From assembly GCA_018714445.1 (NCBI GenBank), contig DVNK01000009.1, forward strand, positions 1 through 54,566: a stretch of DNA of 54,566 bases, read 5' to 3'. Source of the stretch: Candidatus Fimadaptatus faecigallinarum. GTDB lineage: Bacteria; Bacillota; Clostridia; Christensenellales; Aristaeellaceae. The notes beneath the pieces are model-generated. The model saw only the letters and a program-made list of their open reading frames with translations. It was not told the origin of the DNA and did not search any database. The translations under genes and the position numbers were made by a program. Below are positions 26,317 through 35,791 of this stretch, in pieces. The number at the start of each line of letters is the position of its first letter. The stretch's first letter is position 1.

Positions 26317-28311
26317 TCACTCGTCGGAATAGGGCGTAGTGCGGTCTATGCGGTGCACCAGCACGACCGCTATCGCCATAAGCCCCGACGTCAGCAGCAA
26401 TAGATACTGCTTGTTCACCATCTCCAGCCCCAGCACGTTAATAGACACTTCCTCGGTCGCCTCGATGAAGTACTTGCCTATCGTGACGCCGATCAGCGCC
26501 GCAAAATTGGCAACCGTCGAATAAAACCCTATGAACACCGTCTGGTGCTCGTGCGGTATATTCACATACGGTATGCTGGCAAACGGCAGGTTGATTCCTA
26601 TCGCCATTATGAACGCCCATATGAGCGTCAATGGATAAATAAACAGCGCGCGCTCGGTCACAAACGCCAGCCCGATATAGTGCAAAAGGTACATGCTCAT
26701 GCCCATCGACAGTATCCTGAACGGCGAGCGTCCGCTGGATATGCGGCTCCACACGCGCGTCAGCAGCAGCACTATCGGCACATTGAGCATGTTGACGACC
26801 ATTATGTACGTATACGACACGTTCAGGTTCTTGAGCAGATACACCGTATAGTACGAGCCGGGTATATTGGCCGTCACGTTCCACAAAAACACTATCGCGA
26901 TCGTGCGCAGGTAAAGCTTGTTTTTAAGCGGCAGTGTCACCAGGTCGCGCACGCTGAAGCGCTCGCCGGCGTTCTCATACGGATATTCGCGTATGCGCCC
27001 ATAGAGTATGAAGTCCACGACATACAGCCCCAGCGATATGATTCTCAGCGCCATAAGGCCGCCGTACTCGTTGCCATAGGCCGTAAATACGTCCACCAGC
27101 GCGCTGCCCGCCAGGTTGAATATCGCCACCACCGACCCGACAGTCATTGTGACCAGCGAAAAGAAACCTGCCCTCACCTTGGGCGGTATCGATTGCAGAT
27201 GCCATACCGTTATGCCCGGCGAGGCTATCGCGCCCACGAGGTTTACTATCGCAACGCATATGCCCACTAATGTGAGCTTTGACTGCTGCGCCACCGGCGC
27301 CAACGGTATCAACCCTATGACCAGTATGTTTATGACCATCGTCGTCGCGCGCATGGCCATCAGCAAAGGCTTGCGCCGGGAGAACCGCTCCAGCAGCAGC
27401 GGCGCAAACATCTGCACCATGTTGGCCGCGACGCCTATCATGCTCATTGTGCCTATGAAACCGTCGTCGGCATCCATCAGCAACAGCAGCCCCGTAAAAA
27501 AGCTGCCGCCTATCAGGTTTGCGATTATGTTGGCGGTATAGTTGAGCACCAGCAGCCGCGCGCGATCCTGACTGGAGCGCTCGCCGGGCGTGTACCAGCC
27601 CGCGCACAGCGACAGCTTCATGCGCTCATACGACCGCCGCGCACTGAAATTGCGCAGCGACATGCCGCTGAAGTCCAACCGCAACCGATAGCGCGCGCGC
27701 AATCTTCCCATTGGGCCATGTGGCACCCGCGCCGGGCAAACCTCGGATTGCGACTGACGCGGCAAGTCGTCGGCTGACCGCGCCTCGGATTGGGCCGGCA
27801 TTGAGTCCGCGGCCTCCGGCTTTACAGCGGTATTTGGCACTTTGGCGGTTTTGGTGGCCGACGACGCTCTCTCCGCTTTGGCGGCTTGAGCAGCTGATGA
27901 GGCTCTATCCGCCTTGGCGGCTTGAGCGGTTGATGACGCTCTCTCCGGCTTGGCAGCTTGAGCGGCCGACGACGCTCTATCAGCCTTGGCAGCTTGAGCG
28001 GCTGACAACGCCCTATCAGCCTTGGCGGTTTGAGCGGTTGACGACACTCTCTCCGGCTTGGCAGCTTGAGCGGCTGATGAGTCTCTCCCCGGCTTGGCGG
28101 CTTCGACGGCTGACGACGCCTTCTCAGACTGGGCCGCCGCCGCGGCAGTCTGCGCTCGGTGCAGTTCAATCGACCTGTCAGGCGCAGTCGGTTCGGATTC
28201 GGCCGATGCGATGCGGTTGGAGCGCAATTTGGCTGCGTCATCCGCCCGCCCGGCAGGTGGGGGCACCTTGTCGACCTGCGCGTTGGACGCGCCGTTGGTT
28301 TTGTGCTTCAT
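26317..28311 (-). CDS. MFS-type transporter with a long repetitive cytoplasmic N-terminus
   Basis: A 664-residue protein. The C-terminal 410 residues have about twelve membrane segments and the loop LLERFSRRKPLLM after TM2-3, typical of the major facilitator superfamily. No substrate can be named. The first 230 residues are Ala/Lys/Ser-rich; residues 72-157 are seven copies of a 12-residue unit close to AKADRASSAAQA, and the rest is Gln/Glu/Ala low complexity. ATG 28311 has only a weak binding site (GTGGGATTGAG). A start at an internal methionine just before the membrane part cannot be excluded, though the N-terminal frame is open and codon use is like the rest. Confidence 0.8.
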   Translation of the reverse strand: MKHKTNGASNAQVDKVPPPAGRADDAAKLRSNRIASAESEPTAPDRSIELHRAQTAAAAAQSEKASSAVEAAKPGRDSSAAQAAKPERVSSTAQTAKADRALSAAQAAKADRASSAAQAAKPERASSTAQAAKADRASSAAQAAKAERASSATKTAKVPNTAVKPEAADSMPAQSEARSADDLPRQSQSEVCPARVPHGPMGRLRARYRLRLDFSGMSLRNFSARRSYERMKLSLCAGWYTPGERSSQDRARLLVLNYTANIIANLIGGSFFTGLLLLMDADDGFIGTMSMIGVAANMVQMFAPLLLERFSRRKPLLMAMRATTMVINILVIGLIPLAPVAQQSKLTLVGICVAIVNLVGAIASPGITVWHLQSIPPKVRAGFFSLVTMTVGSVVAIFNLAGSALVDVFTAYGNEYGGLMALRIISLGLYVVDFILYGRIREYPYENAGERFSVRDLVTLPLKNKLYLRTIAIVFLWNVTANIPGSYYTVYLLKNLNVSYTYIMVVNMLNVPIVLLLTRVWSRISSGRSPFRILSMGMSMYLLHYIGLAFVTERALFIYPLTLIWAFIMAIGINLPFASIPYVNIPHEHQTVFIGFYSTVANFAALIGVTIGKYFIEATEEVSINVLGLEMVNKQYLLLLTSGLMAIAVVLVHRIDRTTPYSDE
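27841..28100 (-). repeat. In-frame 36-bp tandem repeat, seven copies
   Basis: Encodes seven copies of a 12-residue unit, consensus AK(A/P)(D/E)RASS(A/T)AQA, in the N-terminal extension of the MFS protein. The copies differ in a few positions, so the array is not freshly expanded. It could form a charged helix or a flexible tail. Confidence 0.9.
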
Positions 28312-28568
28312 AAAAGCTCAATCCCACTTTCATCGTATTGAATGAGGCGACCTTGGAACCGTTATGTTGAGTTCAACCCGCCGGGTTGCGTGCGCAGCCA
28401 CGGTGTGCGCGGCGCAGTGCCGCGCGTATTCTGTTTTTCATGCCGGATAACTGCCGGCGAGATGCATATGCGGTCGTACTTGTCTGTCGGTTGCGGGCGG
28501 CATATTCCATACATGTACGATATTGCCGATTAGCCGGCTGCATTCTGGCCTGACTGTGCGCCGCGCGT

Positions 28569-28826
28569 TCACAGCCCGAACGCATCGTAGCGCGCCAGTA
28601 CTGCGCTCAGCGTAAGCTTTTGCCCGAGCAGCTGGCGGAACGTCGCCGAGTTTTGCCGGCCCTGCGCGCGCAGGCTCTCGAGCTTGCGCTCAATGCCGGC
28701 GTACTCGGCCCTGGCCGCGTCGCGGCACTGTTCATAGCGCGCAAGCCGCTCTATCGCCGCGGCGCAATCCACGCCCGTGCGCAGCGCCCAGCCCTGGCCG
28801 CTACGCTCGGTTAGCGATTCGCTCAT
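28569..28826 (-). CDS. Small charged protein, likely helical, unknown function
   Basis: An 85-residue protein starting at ATG 28826 with AGGAGGG seven bases upstream. It is rich in Arg, Glu, Ala and Leu and probably forms two helices (about 20-50 and 55-80). There is no membrane segment and no known motif. It follows the larger unknown gene by 13 bases, so the two are probably made together and may interact. It ends 257 bases before the MFS gene start; that gap (28312-28568) shows nothing clear. Confidence 0.6.
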   Translation of the reverse strand: MSESLTERSGQGWALRTGVDCAAAIERLARYEQCRDAARAEYAGIERKLESLRAQGRQNSATFRQLLGQKLTLSAVLARYDAFGL

Positions 28827-28839
28827 GCCATCGCCCTCC

Positions 28840-30159
28840 TCAGCGCAGCGGGAACATCTCCTGACGCAGCTGCGCGTCATCCAGCAGCTTTTCCCAGTCG
28901 GTTATATGCAGATAGCGCGGCTCACGGCCAAATATGAACGACAGCATCGCTTCCAGCTCCGCGGTTGACACGTACGTCTCCTCGGGCATCGGCGTGAACA
29001 CCGCCACGCGGCTCAGTCCCAGCGCGCGCAACGGCTCTATCTGCTCGGCGCGTATCGTATCGCATATAAGCAGCTTGCCGCTCAGGTTCAGACGCGTACC
29101 CTGCGCGCGGGCGTCTTCCAGCAGGCCGTTCACGCTCTCAAACAGCACATTTGCCTGCTCTATCTTCTGAGCGCGGCGTGCGGCGCTGGCTGAGTCGCGA
29201 GTGCGCAGCGCGTCGGTCTTGACGCCGGCCAGTTGCAGTTCGGCCATCGTGGCCTGACTGACCGACGCATCGGCGACATACGCGCGCGTGCGCTTGTTGA
29301 TCCAGCCACGCCGCCATGCCGCAAATATGATGCGCCGCTCCAGCACATAGCGCAGAAACGACCCATCCACCAACCCCGCATTTAGCAGCACGCCGTCCAA
29401 TCCCAGCGAGTTGACCACGGCCTCAATCGGCTTGGGCAACGGACGCCGTCGCGGCGAAGCGGTTTGGACCGGTTGCGCGGGTTGACTCTGCGCGCGTTCG
29501 GCGGCGTATTCACCGTCGCGCCCGTAGTTCGAGCGCGGACTGTCATACGTAAGCCGCCGCGTGGCATCGCCGTCGTACTCGCGTCCGGTCTGGCTGCGCG
29601 CTCCATACCGGGAGCGCTCGCTGGGCCGCACATAGGCGTCGTCCTCACGCGCCGCCCCATCGACCCGGGGCGCGCCCTGTTCGCGCACGGCGTCGGCTCG
29701 GCCAGCGCCGGTGTCTACGCGGCTGTACGAGCCGCCATATGCGCGTTCCGGCTCCTGCCCATTGCTGTGCGGCGGTTCAGCGCGCCCCTGAGCGCGTTCA
29801 GCGCTGAGCCGGCGGCTGCGCGCCTCGGCGGCAAGCCTGTCCAGTTCCTCGCTCTCGCGCTGTTCGTCGGCACGGCGCGACTCGTCGCGCATTTCGGCGG
29901 CCTGCGCGCGCGCACTGCGCAGTTCTTCGCCATCCTCGTCATTTACGCCCGCCAGCGCGGTATAATACGGCGGCGTGAACGCATCCACATATCTATCCAG
30001 CTGCAACACCCACGCGCGCATCGTGCGCTGATCGGTCGCGGGTATGCGCTCAACATAGGTTGTCACGCCGCTTATGCTCACCAGGTCGCGCTCGAATCTG
30101 TCGCCGTCGTAAAACGACGTCACACGGCGCACCAGCCTACCCTCGTTCCCAGCCAGCAT
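28840..30159 (-). CDS. Unknown protein with a conserved-looking C-terminal domain and disordered middle
   Basis: A 439-residue soluble protein. The N-terminus (about 1-85) is compact, with tyrosine and aromatic residues (SFYDGDRFERDL, DRYVDAFTPPYY). Residues about 90-240 are Arg/Glu/Ala/Ser-rich and look disordered. The C-terminal 200 residues form an alpha/beta domain with KLLICDTIRAEQIEPLRALG and REPRYLHITDWEKLL. I do not recognise the family. ATG 30159 has AAGGAGG about six bases upstream. A well-formed promoter lies at 30234-30262, and the 85-residue gene follows in the same operon. Confidence 0.7.
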   Translation of the reverse strand: MLAGNEGRLVRRVTSFYDGDRFERDLVSISGVTTYVERIPATDQRTMRAWVLQLDRYVDAFTPPYYTALAGVNDEDGEELRSARAQAAEMRDESRRADEQRESEELDRLAAEARSRRLSAERAQGRAEPPHSNGQEPERAYGGSYSRVDTGAGRADAVREQGAPRVDGAAREDDAYVRPSERSRYGARSQTGREYDGDATRRLTYDSPRSNYGRDGEYAAERAQSQPAQPVQTASPRRRPLPKPIEAVVNSLGLDGVLLNAGLVDGSFLRYVLERRIIFAAWRRGWINKRTRAYVADASVSQATMAELQLAGVKTDALRTRDSASAARRAQKIEQANVLFESVNGLLEDARAQGTRLNLSGKLLICDTIRAEQIEPLRALGLSRVAVFTPMPEETYVSTAELEAMLSFIFGREPRYLHITDWEKLLDDAQLRQEMFPLR

Positions 30160-30233
30160 GACCGCCTCCTTACAGCTTTTTAACACCTCAAACTACGCAC
30201 CCCGAATCCGGGCCGCGCATTCGCTCTCGTGAT

Positions 30234-30262
30234 ATGATAGCACAATTTTTCCGCTTTGCCAA
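30234..30262 (-). promoter_or_regulatory. Likely sigma-A promoter of the two-gene unknown operon
   Basis: On the minus strand, -35 TTGGCA (30257-30262), 17-base spacer and extended -10 TGCTATCAT (-10 at 30234-30239). Confidence 0.68.
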
Positions 30263-30416
30263 TAAGTTCCCGATAAAATCACAATTGTGTGCCGAAGTTT
30301 TACCAGTTGCAACGTCGCGCCGCCGCCTGCGCATTGACGCGCTGCGCTCGCTGCCGCCTTAATCGCATTTACACCTCACCGGCGCCATCGCGTCCTTGCC
30401 TCCGCTCCGGCATACA

Positions 30417-30452
30417 GAAAGGGCGGACCATCCCCAGTGGAATGGCCCGCCA
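30417..30452 (-). terminator. Terminator of the Gld-like ABC operon
   Basis: A 13-bp stem with two mismatches, GGCGGACCATCCC / GGAATGGCCCGCC region (30422-30451), with a four-base loop; on the minus strand CTTTCTG follows. It lies about 27 bases past the stop of the DUF4340 gene. Confidence 0.7.
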
Positions 30453-30478
30453 TAAATCCCATGTCTTAAGTCCGCCGC

Positions 30479-32437
30479 TTACGCCTGGTAATCGACCAGC
30501 GCCTGTATCATTCCTTCTATCGTGCTGTTGTTGACGTAGAAGTAGGTGTGTCCATCGCGCCGCACCGCATACGCATCGCGGGTATAGGGCACGTATTCGA
30601 CGGTGAACTCGTTCGGCTCCACGTTCAGGTGGTAGGTCACCGTGACGGTCGCGTCGCCAGCTATGTCGTAGTCCTCGGTCATGCCGTTGACCAGCACGCC
30701 TATGACCTCCTGATACAGCTTTTTGAACGAGTCCTCATCGGTTTCCTCGCCGTTAAAGTAGTAGACCTCGTTTATTATCTGTTCGCCATCATCGTCCAGC
30801 GACGGGTTGCCCTCCTCGTCGACCTCGGGCACGCGCTCTATCTTCAGCTCGTAGCTACCATCGGGCGTCGTGACGTCGAGCGAGTCGACCTTGGCTATGT
30901 TGATTATGTTGGCAAACCTGTCGACTATGCCCGCCACGGTCAGCGTGCGCGCAAACTCGACCAGCGACGACTCGGTCAGATATACATCGCCCGTGTCGTC
31001 CACGCAGATGTAGGTGTAATCCTCATCCGCGCGATTGCCTATGCGGAAGGTTATCTCGGCGCCGTTGGAATCCTTGGCCACCAGCACTATCGGATTGTCC
31101 ATGCCGTAGGGGTTGTCAGGCTCGCTGACGTTGCCCACGTACGAGCTGATCGTGATCGCCGCCACGTTCTGAGACAGCGCCGTCAGCGCGTCGGAATCCA
31201 CATCGTACTCAAACGGCTGGATCATCTTGTACGCCGATATGCCCAGCGAATCGTCGCCGTCCTCGCGCAACGCGATCTCGATTACCGTCATGTTCTCGGG
31301 TATCTCGGTGGGTTCGGCCGTGGGCGCGGAGGTGGGTTCAGCCGTCGGTTCGGCGGTGGGCTCTGCAGTCGCCGCATCGGTCGGAGCCTCGGTGGCTGCG
31401 GGCGCCTCAGTAGCTGCGCTGGTCGCAGCCTCGGTCGGAGCCTCGGTTGCGGTCGCAGCATCCGCCAACGCCCTGCCGCTGCCGCCTGCCTCAGTTGCAG
31501 GTTCGGCCGTCGGCTCAGCCTCGGGCGCCTCGGTCGGCTCGGCCGCAGGCGCCTCGGTCGGCTCGGCTGCGGGCGCTTCGGTCGCGTCGGTCGCGGCCTC
31601 GTCGGTCGCGGCAGCGTCGTCAGTGGCCAGCACGTCGCTGGTATCCAGCGTGCCCAGCAAGCTGTCGGACTCCAGCAGCCCGGACAGCAGCGCGCCATCG
31701 CCCGAGCCCTCGTCGGCAAACGCGACGTCGGCCTGTTCCTCAGTCTCAGGGCGCTCAAGGCGAATGTAGCTGATCGCATCAGAGCTGATAGTCGCGGGCA
31801 GTTCGACGGTGTGCAGCGACTCATAGCTGGTCATCATCGTCGTAGCCACCGACGAGTACACGGTGTACACGTTCGGGTCGTCGTCTATCATCAGATAGTA
31901 GTACGTCAGCGGCGACTTGTCGCCCAGCTTGAGCGTCGTCGTCGTGCCGTCGGTATAGTTGATCGTCATGACCGCTTCCGGCTCGTCAAGGCCGTATTCG
32001 GCCAGATCCTGGCAGTTCTCGCTGGCGGTCGACTGAGTCGTCAGCGTGGTGCCGCGCGATATCAGCGAGCTGGCCACGTCCTGATCGAGCTTGAAGTCGC
32101 TCTGGCCCTCCAGCGAATAGCCATCGTCGCCGTTATTGAGTATAGTATAGGTATCGCCCTGGTAGGTCACGGTGACGCTTTCTACCTCATCGGTAGTGCG
32201 CGAGATCAGCTGCGTCGTGTAGTCGGGGGCCTCGGTGGCCTGCACCTCCTCCTCGACGGGCTTGAACTCATTCGCAGCCCAGTAGCCCGCGCCGCACAGC
32301 CCGACTATGCACACCACCGATACCAGCCATATCAGCGCCGGATGGTGACGCTTGCGCGCGCCGGTCAGCGTGGTCGCGCTCTCGAGCACGGGGCGCTTTT
32401 CGGCGCCCTGGCCCTCCTTGCGCTTGTCCTCGGACAT
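30479..32437 (-). CDS. DUF4340-family membrane-anchored protein with a low-complexity insert
   Basis: A 652-residue protein: cytoplasmic N-terminus, one membrane segment (about 34-52), then a large outer part. The outer part has DUF4340-like repeats of the pattern VTVTYQGDTYTILNNGDDGYSL...DLAEYGLDEP...LKLGDKSP, seen twice (about 80-220 and 385-560). Between them lies an insert (about 231-382) rich in Ala, Thr, Glu and Pro, with TEAPAAEP-type repeats. Such proteins occur with Gld-like ABC transporters in Firmicutes. It overlaps the upstream gene by one base (TAATG). Its role in the complex is unknown. Confidence 0.8.
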   Translation of the reverse strand: MSEDKRKEGQGAEKRPVLESATTLTGARKRHHPALIWLVSVVCIVGLCGAGYWAANEFKPVEEEVQATEAPDYTTQLISRTTDEVESVTVTYQGDTYTILNNGDDGYSLEGQSDFKLDQDVASSLISRGTTLTTQSTASENCQDLAEYGLDEPEAVMTINYTDGTTTTLKLGDKSPLTYYYLMIDDDPNVYTVYSSVATTMMTSYESLHTVELPATISSDAISYIRLERPETEEQADVAFADEGSGDGALLSGLLESDSLLGTLDTSDVLATDDAAATDEAATDATEAPAAEPTEAPAAEPTEAPEAEPTAEPATEAGGSGRALADAATATEAPTEAATSAATEAPAATEAPTDAATAEPTAEPTAEPTSAPTAEPTEIPENMTVIEIALREDGDDSLGISAYKMIQPFEYDVDSDALTALSQNVAAITISSYVGNVSEPDNPYGMDNPIVLVAKDSNGAEITFRIGNRADEDYTYICVDDTGDVYLTESSLVEFARTLTVAGIVDRFANIINIAKVDSLDVTTPDGSYELKIERVPEVDEEGNPSLDDDGEQIINEVYYFNGEETDEDSFKKLYQEVIGVLVNGMTEDYDIAGDATVTVTYHLNVEPNEFTVEYVPYTRDAYAVRRDGHTYFYVNNSTIEGMIQALVDYQA

Positions 32438-34059
32438 TACAGATGCCTCCTTCTACGCCAGATGATGAAGCCCGCCAGCAGTATCACGACCGGTATCACT
32501 ATTATGACCGTGACCGTCAGTATCTGGTAGGTGGTATTGTCCGGTATGCTCATCACATAGGTGCCCATCGACTTGCTGGGCACGTACACGGACGTATCGC
32601 GGTTGACCAGCCACTCCATCGGCGAGATCAGCAGCGTGGAGTTGTCATAGTAGTTGAGATAGCTCTCGCTGGCCAGGAAGTAAGCGTTGCCCACGACGAA
32701 TATGCGGGTGGTGTTTTCCACGTTCTCGTAATCGGGCTTGTCCATGGCCACGGCTACGCTGAACTTGCCGCTCTCGTCGGTTTCCTGCTTGTCTATCGTG
32801 GTGTTCTCGGTGATGTTGCTCTTGATGTAGGCCTTGTCGGACGTAGTGAGCACGTCGGTGTACACTATGCCGCTCTGCTTCATCTCGGGCGTGCGTATGG
32901 CCTGGCACTCGGGCAGCACGACGTAGCTGGACGAATTAAAGCCCTTGGTTATGTCGAGCTGTTCGCCCTCTTCATCGGTCAGCGCTATCTCAGGCATCAG
33001 CACCAGCTGCTGACGGTAGTAGCGCCCGGACGAGCTGACATCTTCGACCAGCAGGCCGTCGTCAACCGTCAGGCCGTACAGGCCCAGCAGCGCCTCGAAG
33101 TTGGGCAGATCGCCGCCAATGCCGTACTGGCTGGAGTAGTACATGCGGCCGCCGTTTTCCAGGAAGTTCTTGAGTATTTCGTATTCAGCGTCGGTCAGGT
33201 CCTTGGTGGGTGCGACGACCATGACTACATCGCCCGCCTCCAGCGTCACGCTGCTGTCGGTCAGGTTGAGTTCCATGGGCTCGTAGTTCTGCGCGGTCAG
33301 CGCGTCGGTCACGTGCGTCATGCTGTCATAGGATACCTCGCCGTGGCCCTGCAGCAGGTACACTATCGGCGTATCGTCGCTGGTCACGTACAGTATGGCC
33401 GACGTCACCGCCTGCTCGCCCACGAAGTCGTACTTGCTGTACGAATACTGGCCGGTCGTGTAGTCGTAGCTGTACTCGTAGTCGTACAGGTCCGAGCTCG
33501 ATATCACGCGGAACTTGGTCTCGTCGGCGTTGGACACGACTATCGAGTTAACGCTCAGCGCATTGCCATCGGTCTGGAACTTGGCCGCCGCCGTAGGATT
33601 GGCCACTATGTCGAGGTTCTGCACGGATATGTTATTGCTCAGCGCCTTGTAGCGGTTAAGCATCTCCTCGAGCATCGTGTTGAGCGACGAAGTCGAGTTC
33701 TCCTGGAGCAGGGTGTATATCTTTACCTCCTCGTCCAGGCCCTGTACGACCTCGCGCGTTGCGTCGGATATCGAGAACTTCTGGTTATACGACAGGTCGA
33801 TCGTCCATGCGAAGTTGCTCTCCGCCAGGCCGAACACGTAGTTTACAAGCATAACCAGCACTATTACGATTACCGTCATCACTATGCTCAGCGAGCCATA
33901 GCGCAGTTGCTTCAAGTGGAATATGCTCGCCATGCGGGACTTTTTGCTCTTTTTGCCGGATTTCTTCATGACATCGCGCGGAGCCTTGTCGCCGCTGGGC
34001 GCGGTCTGCGGGTTGGTTTCCACCGCGTTTTCGGGCTTGTTCATATTATCCTTATCCAT
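32437..34059 (-). CDS. GldG-like auxiliary subunit of an ABC transporter
   Basis: A 540-residue protein with membrane segments at about residues 57-78 and 512-532 and an outer domain between. The pattern (DLSYNQKFSISDATREVVQGLDEEVKIYTLL, then a middle ABC-type auxiliary region with YLLQGHGE and VVMVVAPTKDLTDAE) is that of the GldG / IFT-like family. Partner genes for ATPase and permease lie immediately upstream. The start has GGAG and GAGGG upstream of ATG 34059. In Bacteroidetes Gld proteins serve gliding; in Firmicutes the role of such systems is not known, so gliding should not be inferred. Confidence 0.8.
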   Translation of the reverse strand: MDKDNMNKPENAVETNPQTAPSGDKAPRDVMKKSGKKSKKSRMASIFHLKQLRYGSLSIVMTVIVIVLVMLVNYVFGLAESNFAWTIDLSYNQKFSISDATREVVQGLDEEVKIYTLLQENSTSSLNTMLEEMLNRYKALSNNISVQNLDIVANPTAAAKFQTDGNALSVNSIVVSNADETKFRVISSSDLYDYEYSYDYTTGQYSYSKYDFVGEQAVTSAILYVTSDDTPIVYLLQGHGEVSYDSMTHVTDALTAQNYEPMELNLTDSSVTLEAGDVVMVVAPTKDLTDAEYEILKNFLENGGRMYYSSQYGIGGDLPNFEALLGLYGLTVDDGLLVEDVSSSGRYYRQQLVLMPEIALTDEEGEQLDITKGFNSSSYVVLPECQAIRTPEMKQSGIVYTDVLTTSDKAYIKSNITENTTIDKQETDESGKFSVAVAMDKPDYENVENTTRIFVVGNAYFLASESYLNYYDNSTLLISPMEWLVNRDTSVYVPSKSMGTYVMSIPDNTTYQILTVTVIIVIPVVILLAGFIIWRRRRHL

Positions 34060-34062
34060 TGC

Positions 34063-34785
34063 TTAACCCTCACTCCATCTTCTTCTCTCGACGACGCGCA
34101 CCGACAAGAACAGCACTACCGCCACAAACGAGATAAAGTACAGTATATTCGAGAAGCTCAGCAGCCCCGCCGCAAAGTCGCTGTTGCGCGAGTTGAGCGA
34201 CAGCCACCCGAACAGGTTGCCTATGAAGCTGAAGTAGCTGCCCGACGACAGCATGGAGGGCACATATTCAAGCACCTGCAGCATTATGTTGACGACCAGC
34301 GTCACCACGGCCGCGGTGACCTGATTCTCGCACAGCGTGCTCATCAGCAGGCCAATCGATATGTACACGCAGCCCAGCAGGAAAAAGCCCAGATAGTTGG
34401 TGAACAGCGTGCCAAACGTGAGCCGGCCGTACACCGCGATTATCGTCGGATAGATAAACGTTATGACCAGCGTTATCAGCAGCACGCTCGCCGCCGCCAG
34501 GAACTTGCCCACGATTATCGACGTGATCGACATGGGCGACGTGATAAGCAGCTGATCGGTCTTATTGCGGCGCTCCTCGCTCATCAGTCGCATCGTGAGC
34601 ACCGGCACGAACATTACGAATATGTAAGTCACCTGACTGAAGAAGTTGGTCATGTCGCTGGAACCGCTGGAGATGTTATAGCCCCAGAAGAAGTAGCCGC
34701 TGACCAGCAGGAAAAAACCCATGAACACATAGCCTATCGGCGTATAGAAAAACGCCTGTAGCTCGCGTTTCCAAACAGCGCGCAT
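34063..34785 (-). CDS. GldF-like ABC transporter permease
   Basis: A 240-residue membrane protein with about six transmembrane segments. The N-terminal WKRELQAFFYTPIGYVF is typical of the ABC-2 permease / GldF family, in which the first segment follows a short amphipathic helix. ATG 34785 has GGAGG seven bases upstream. It lies 30 bases after the ATPase gene, and the GldG-like gene follows with a three-base gap. Confidence 0.9.
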   Translation of the reverse strand: MRAVWKRELQAFFYTPIGYVFMGFFLLVSGYFFWGYNISSGSSDMTNFFSQVTYIFVMFVPVLTMRLMSEERRNKTDQLLITSPMSITSIIVGKFLAAASVLLITLVITFIYPTIIAVYGRLTFGTLFTNYLGFFLLGCVYISIGLLMSTLCENQVTAAVVTLVVNIMLQVLEYVPSMLSSGSYFSFIGNLFGWLSLNSRNSDFAAGLLSFSNILYFISFVAVVLFLSVRVVERRRWSEG

Positions 34786-34815
34786 AGTTTTGCCTCCGTC
34801 CTTTGATATGAAATA

Positions 34816-35766
34816 TTATTGTTCGGCCTGATCCCCGTCCTGAGTGAGTTGCAGGAATATGTCCTCCAGCGTCATGTCCATAGGCTTCATCATCATGATG
34901 GGAGTCTCCTGCTTGGCCATGCGCGCAAACAGCGTCTGGCGTATGTCGATCTTGCGGTCGGACTCGATCAGGAAGTCGAACGTGCCGGGCTCCTTGGTGC
35001 CTATGCATTCGCAGTAGCGGGTGCCGTCTATGTCGCGGATTATCTGGCGGGTCTCCTTTTCGGGGCCCTTCACGCGCACGGTCATGCGGAAAGTCTCGCC
35101 GATGCCGTGAGTGAGGTTTTCGAGCGTGTCCTGCGCGACTATCTGGCCGTTGTTGATTATGACCAGGCGCTCGCAGACGTCGGCGACCTCGGGCAGTATA
35201 TGGCTGGACAGCACGACGGTGTGATCCTCGCCCAGTTCGCGTATCAGTTTGCGTATCTCGATTATCTGCTTGGGGTCAAGGCCCACGGTGGGCTCGTCCA
35301 GTATTACGACCTCGGGATTGCCCACCAGCGCCTGCGCCAGACCCACGCGCTGCTTATAGCCCTTGGACAGGTTCTTTATCAGCCGCTTGCGCACGTCGCC
35401 CAGGCCGGTCAGCTCGCATATGTCGTTCAAGTGCTTGGTCAGATACTTGCGCGCCACGCCCTTTATGTCGCAGCAGAACCGCAGGTACTCGTCGACTGTC
35501 ATATCCATGTACAGCGGCGGCAGCTCGGGCAGATACCCTATCTGCCGCTTGACCTCGCGGGGGTTTTTAAGTATGTCGTAGCCGTCCAGCAGTATGCGGC
35601 CCGCGGACGACGAAATGTAACCGGTAATCATGTTCATCGTCGTGGTCTTGCCCGCGCCGTTGCGCCCAAGAAAGCCCAGTATCTCACCTTTGTTTATTGT
35701 GAAGGTGACATCCTTGACGGCGTACTTGTTGCCGTAGCGCTTGGATACGTTTTGTATCTCGATCAT
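34816..35766 (-). CDS. ABC transporter ATP-binding protein (GldA/CcmA family)
   Basis: A 316-residue ATPase that should drive the permease encoded next. It has Walker A GRNGAGKTT (about 34-42), signature LSKGYKQRVGLAQAL, Walker B VVILDEPTVGLDP and the switch histidine in SSHIL. The C-terminal 95 residues form the extra domain usual in DrrA/GldA-type proteins. ATG 35766 has GGAGGG upstream. First gene of the operon, with a good extended -10 promoter. Confidence 0.95.
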   Translation of the reverse strand: MIEIQNVSKRYGNKYAVKDVTFTINKGEILGFLGRNGAGKTTTMNMITGYISSSAGRILLDGYDILKNPREVKRQIGYLPELPPLYMDMTVDEYLRFCCDIKGVARKYLTKHLNDICELTGLGDVRKRLIKNLSKGYKQRVGLAQALVGNPEVVILDEPTVGLDPKQIIEIRKLIRELGEDHTVVLSSHILPEVADVCERLVIINNGQIVAQDTLENLTHGIGETFRMTVRVKGPEKETRQIIRDIDGTRYCECIGTKEPGTFDFLIESDRKIDIRQTLFARMAKQETPIMMMKPMDMTLEDIFLQLTQDGDQAEQ

Positions 35767-35791
35767 GTACTTCCCTCCAATCAGTTAACCC

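Noticed and set aside
28327-28568. Terminator between the 85-residue gene and the MFS gene
   Set aside because: Only 4-5-bp stems without T-runs could be drawn.
32443-34761. A 772-codon plus-strand open frame antisense to the GldG- and GldF-like genes
   Set aside because: Long antisense frames are common at this GC content. It lacks a binding site, is His/Arg/Val-rich in the manner of shadows, and lies opposite two well-supported genes.
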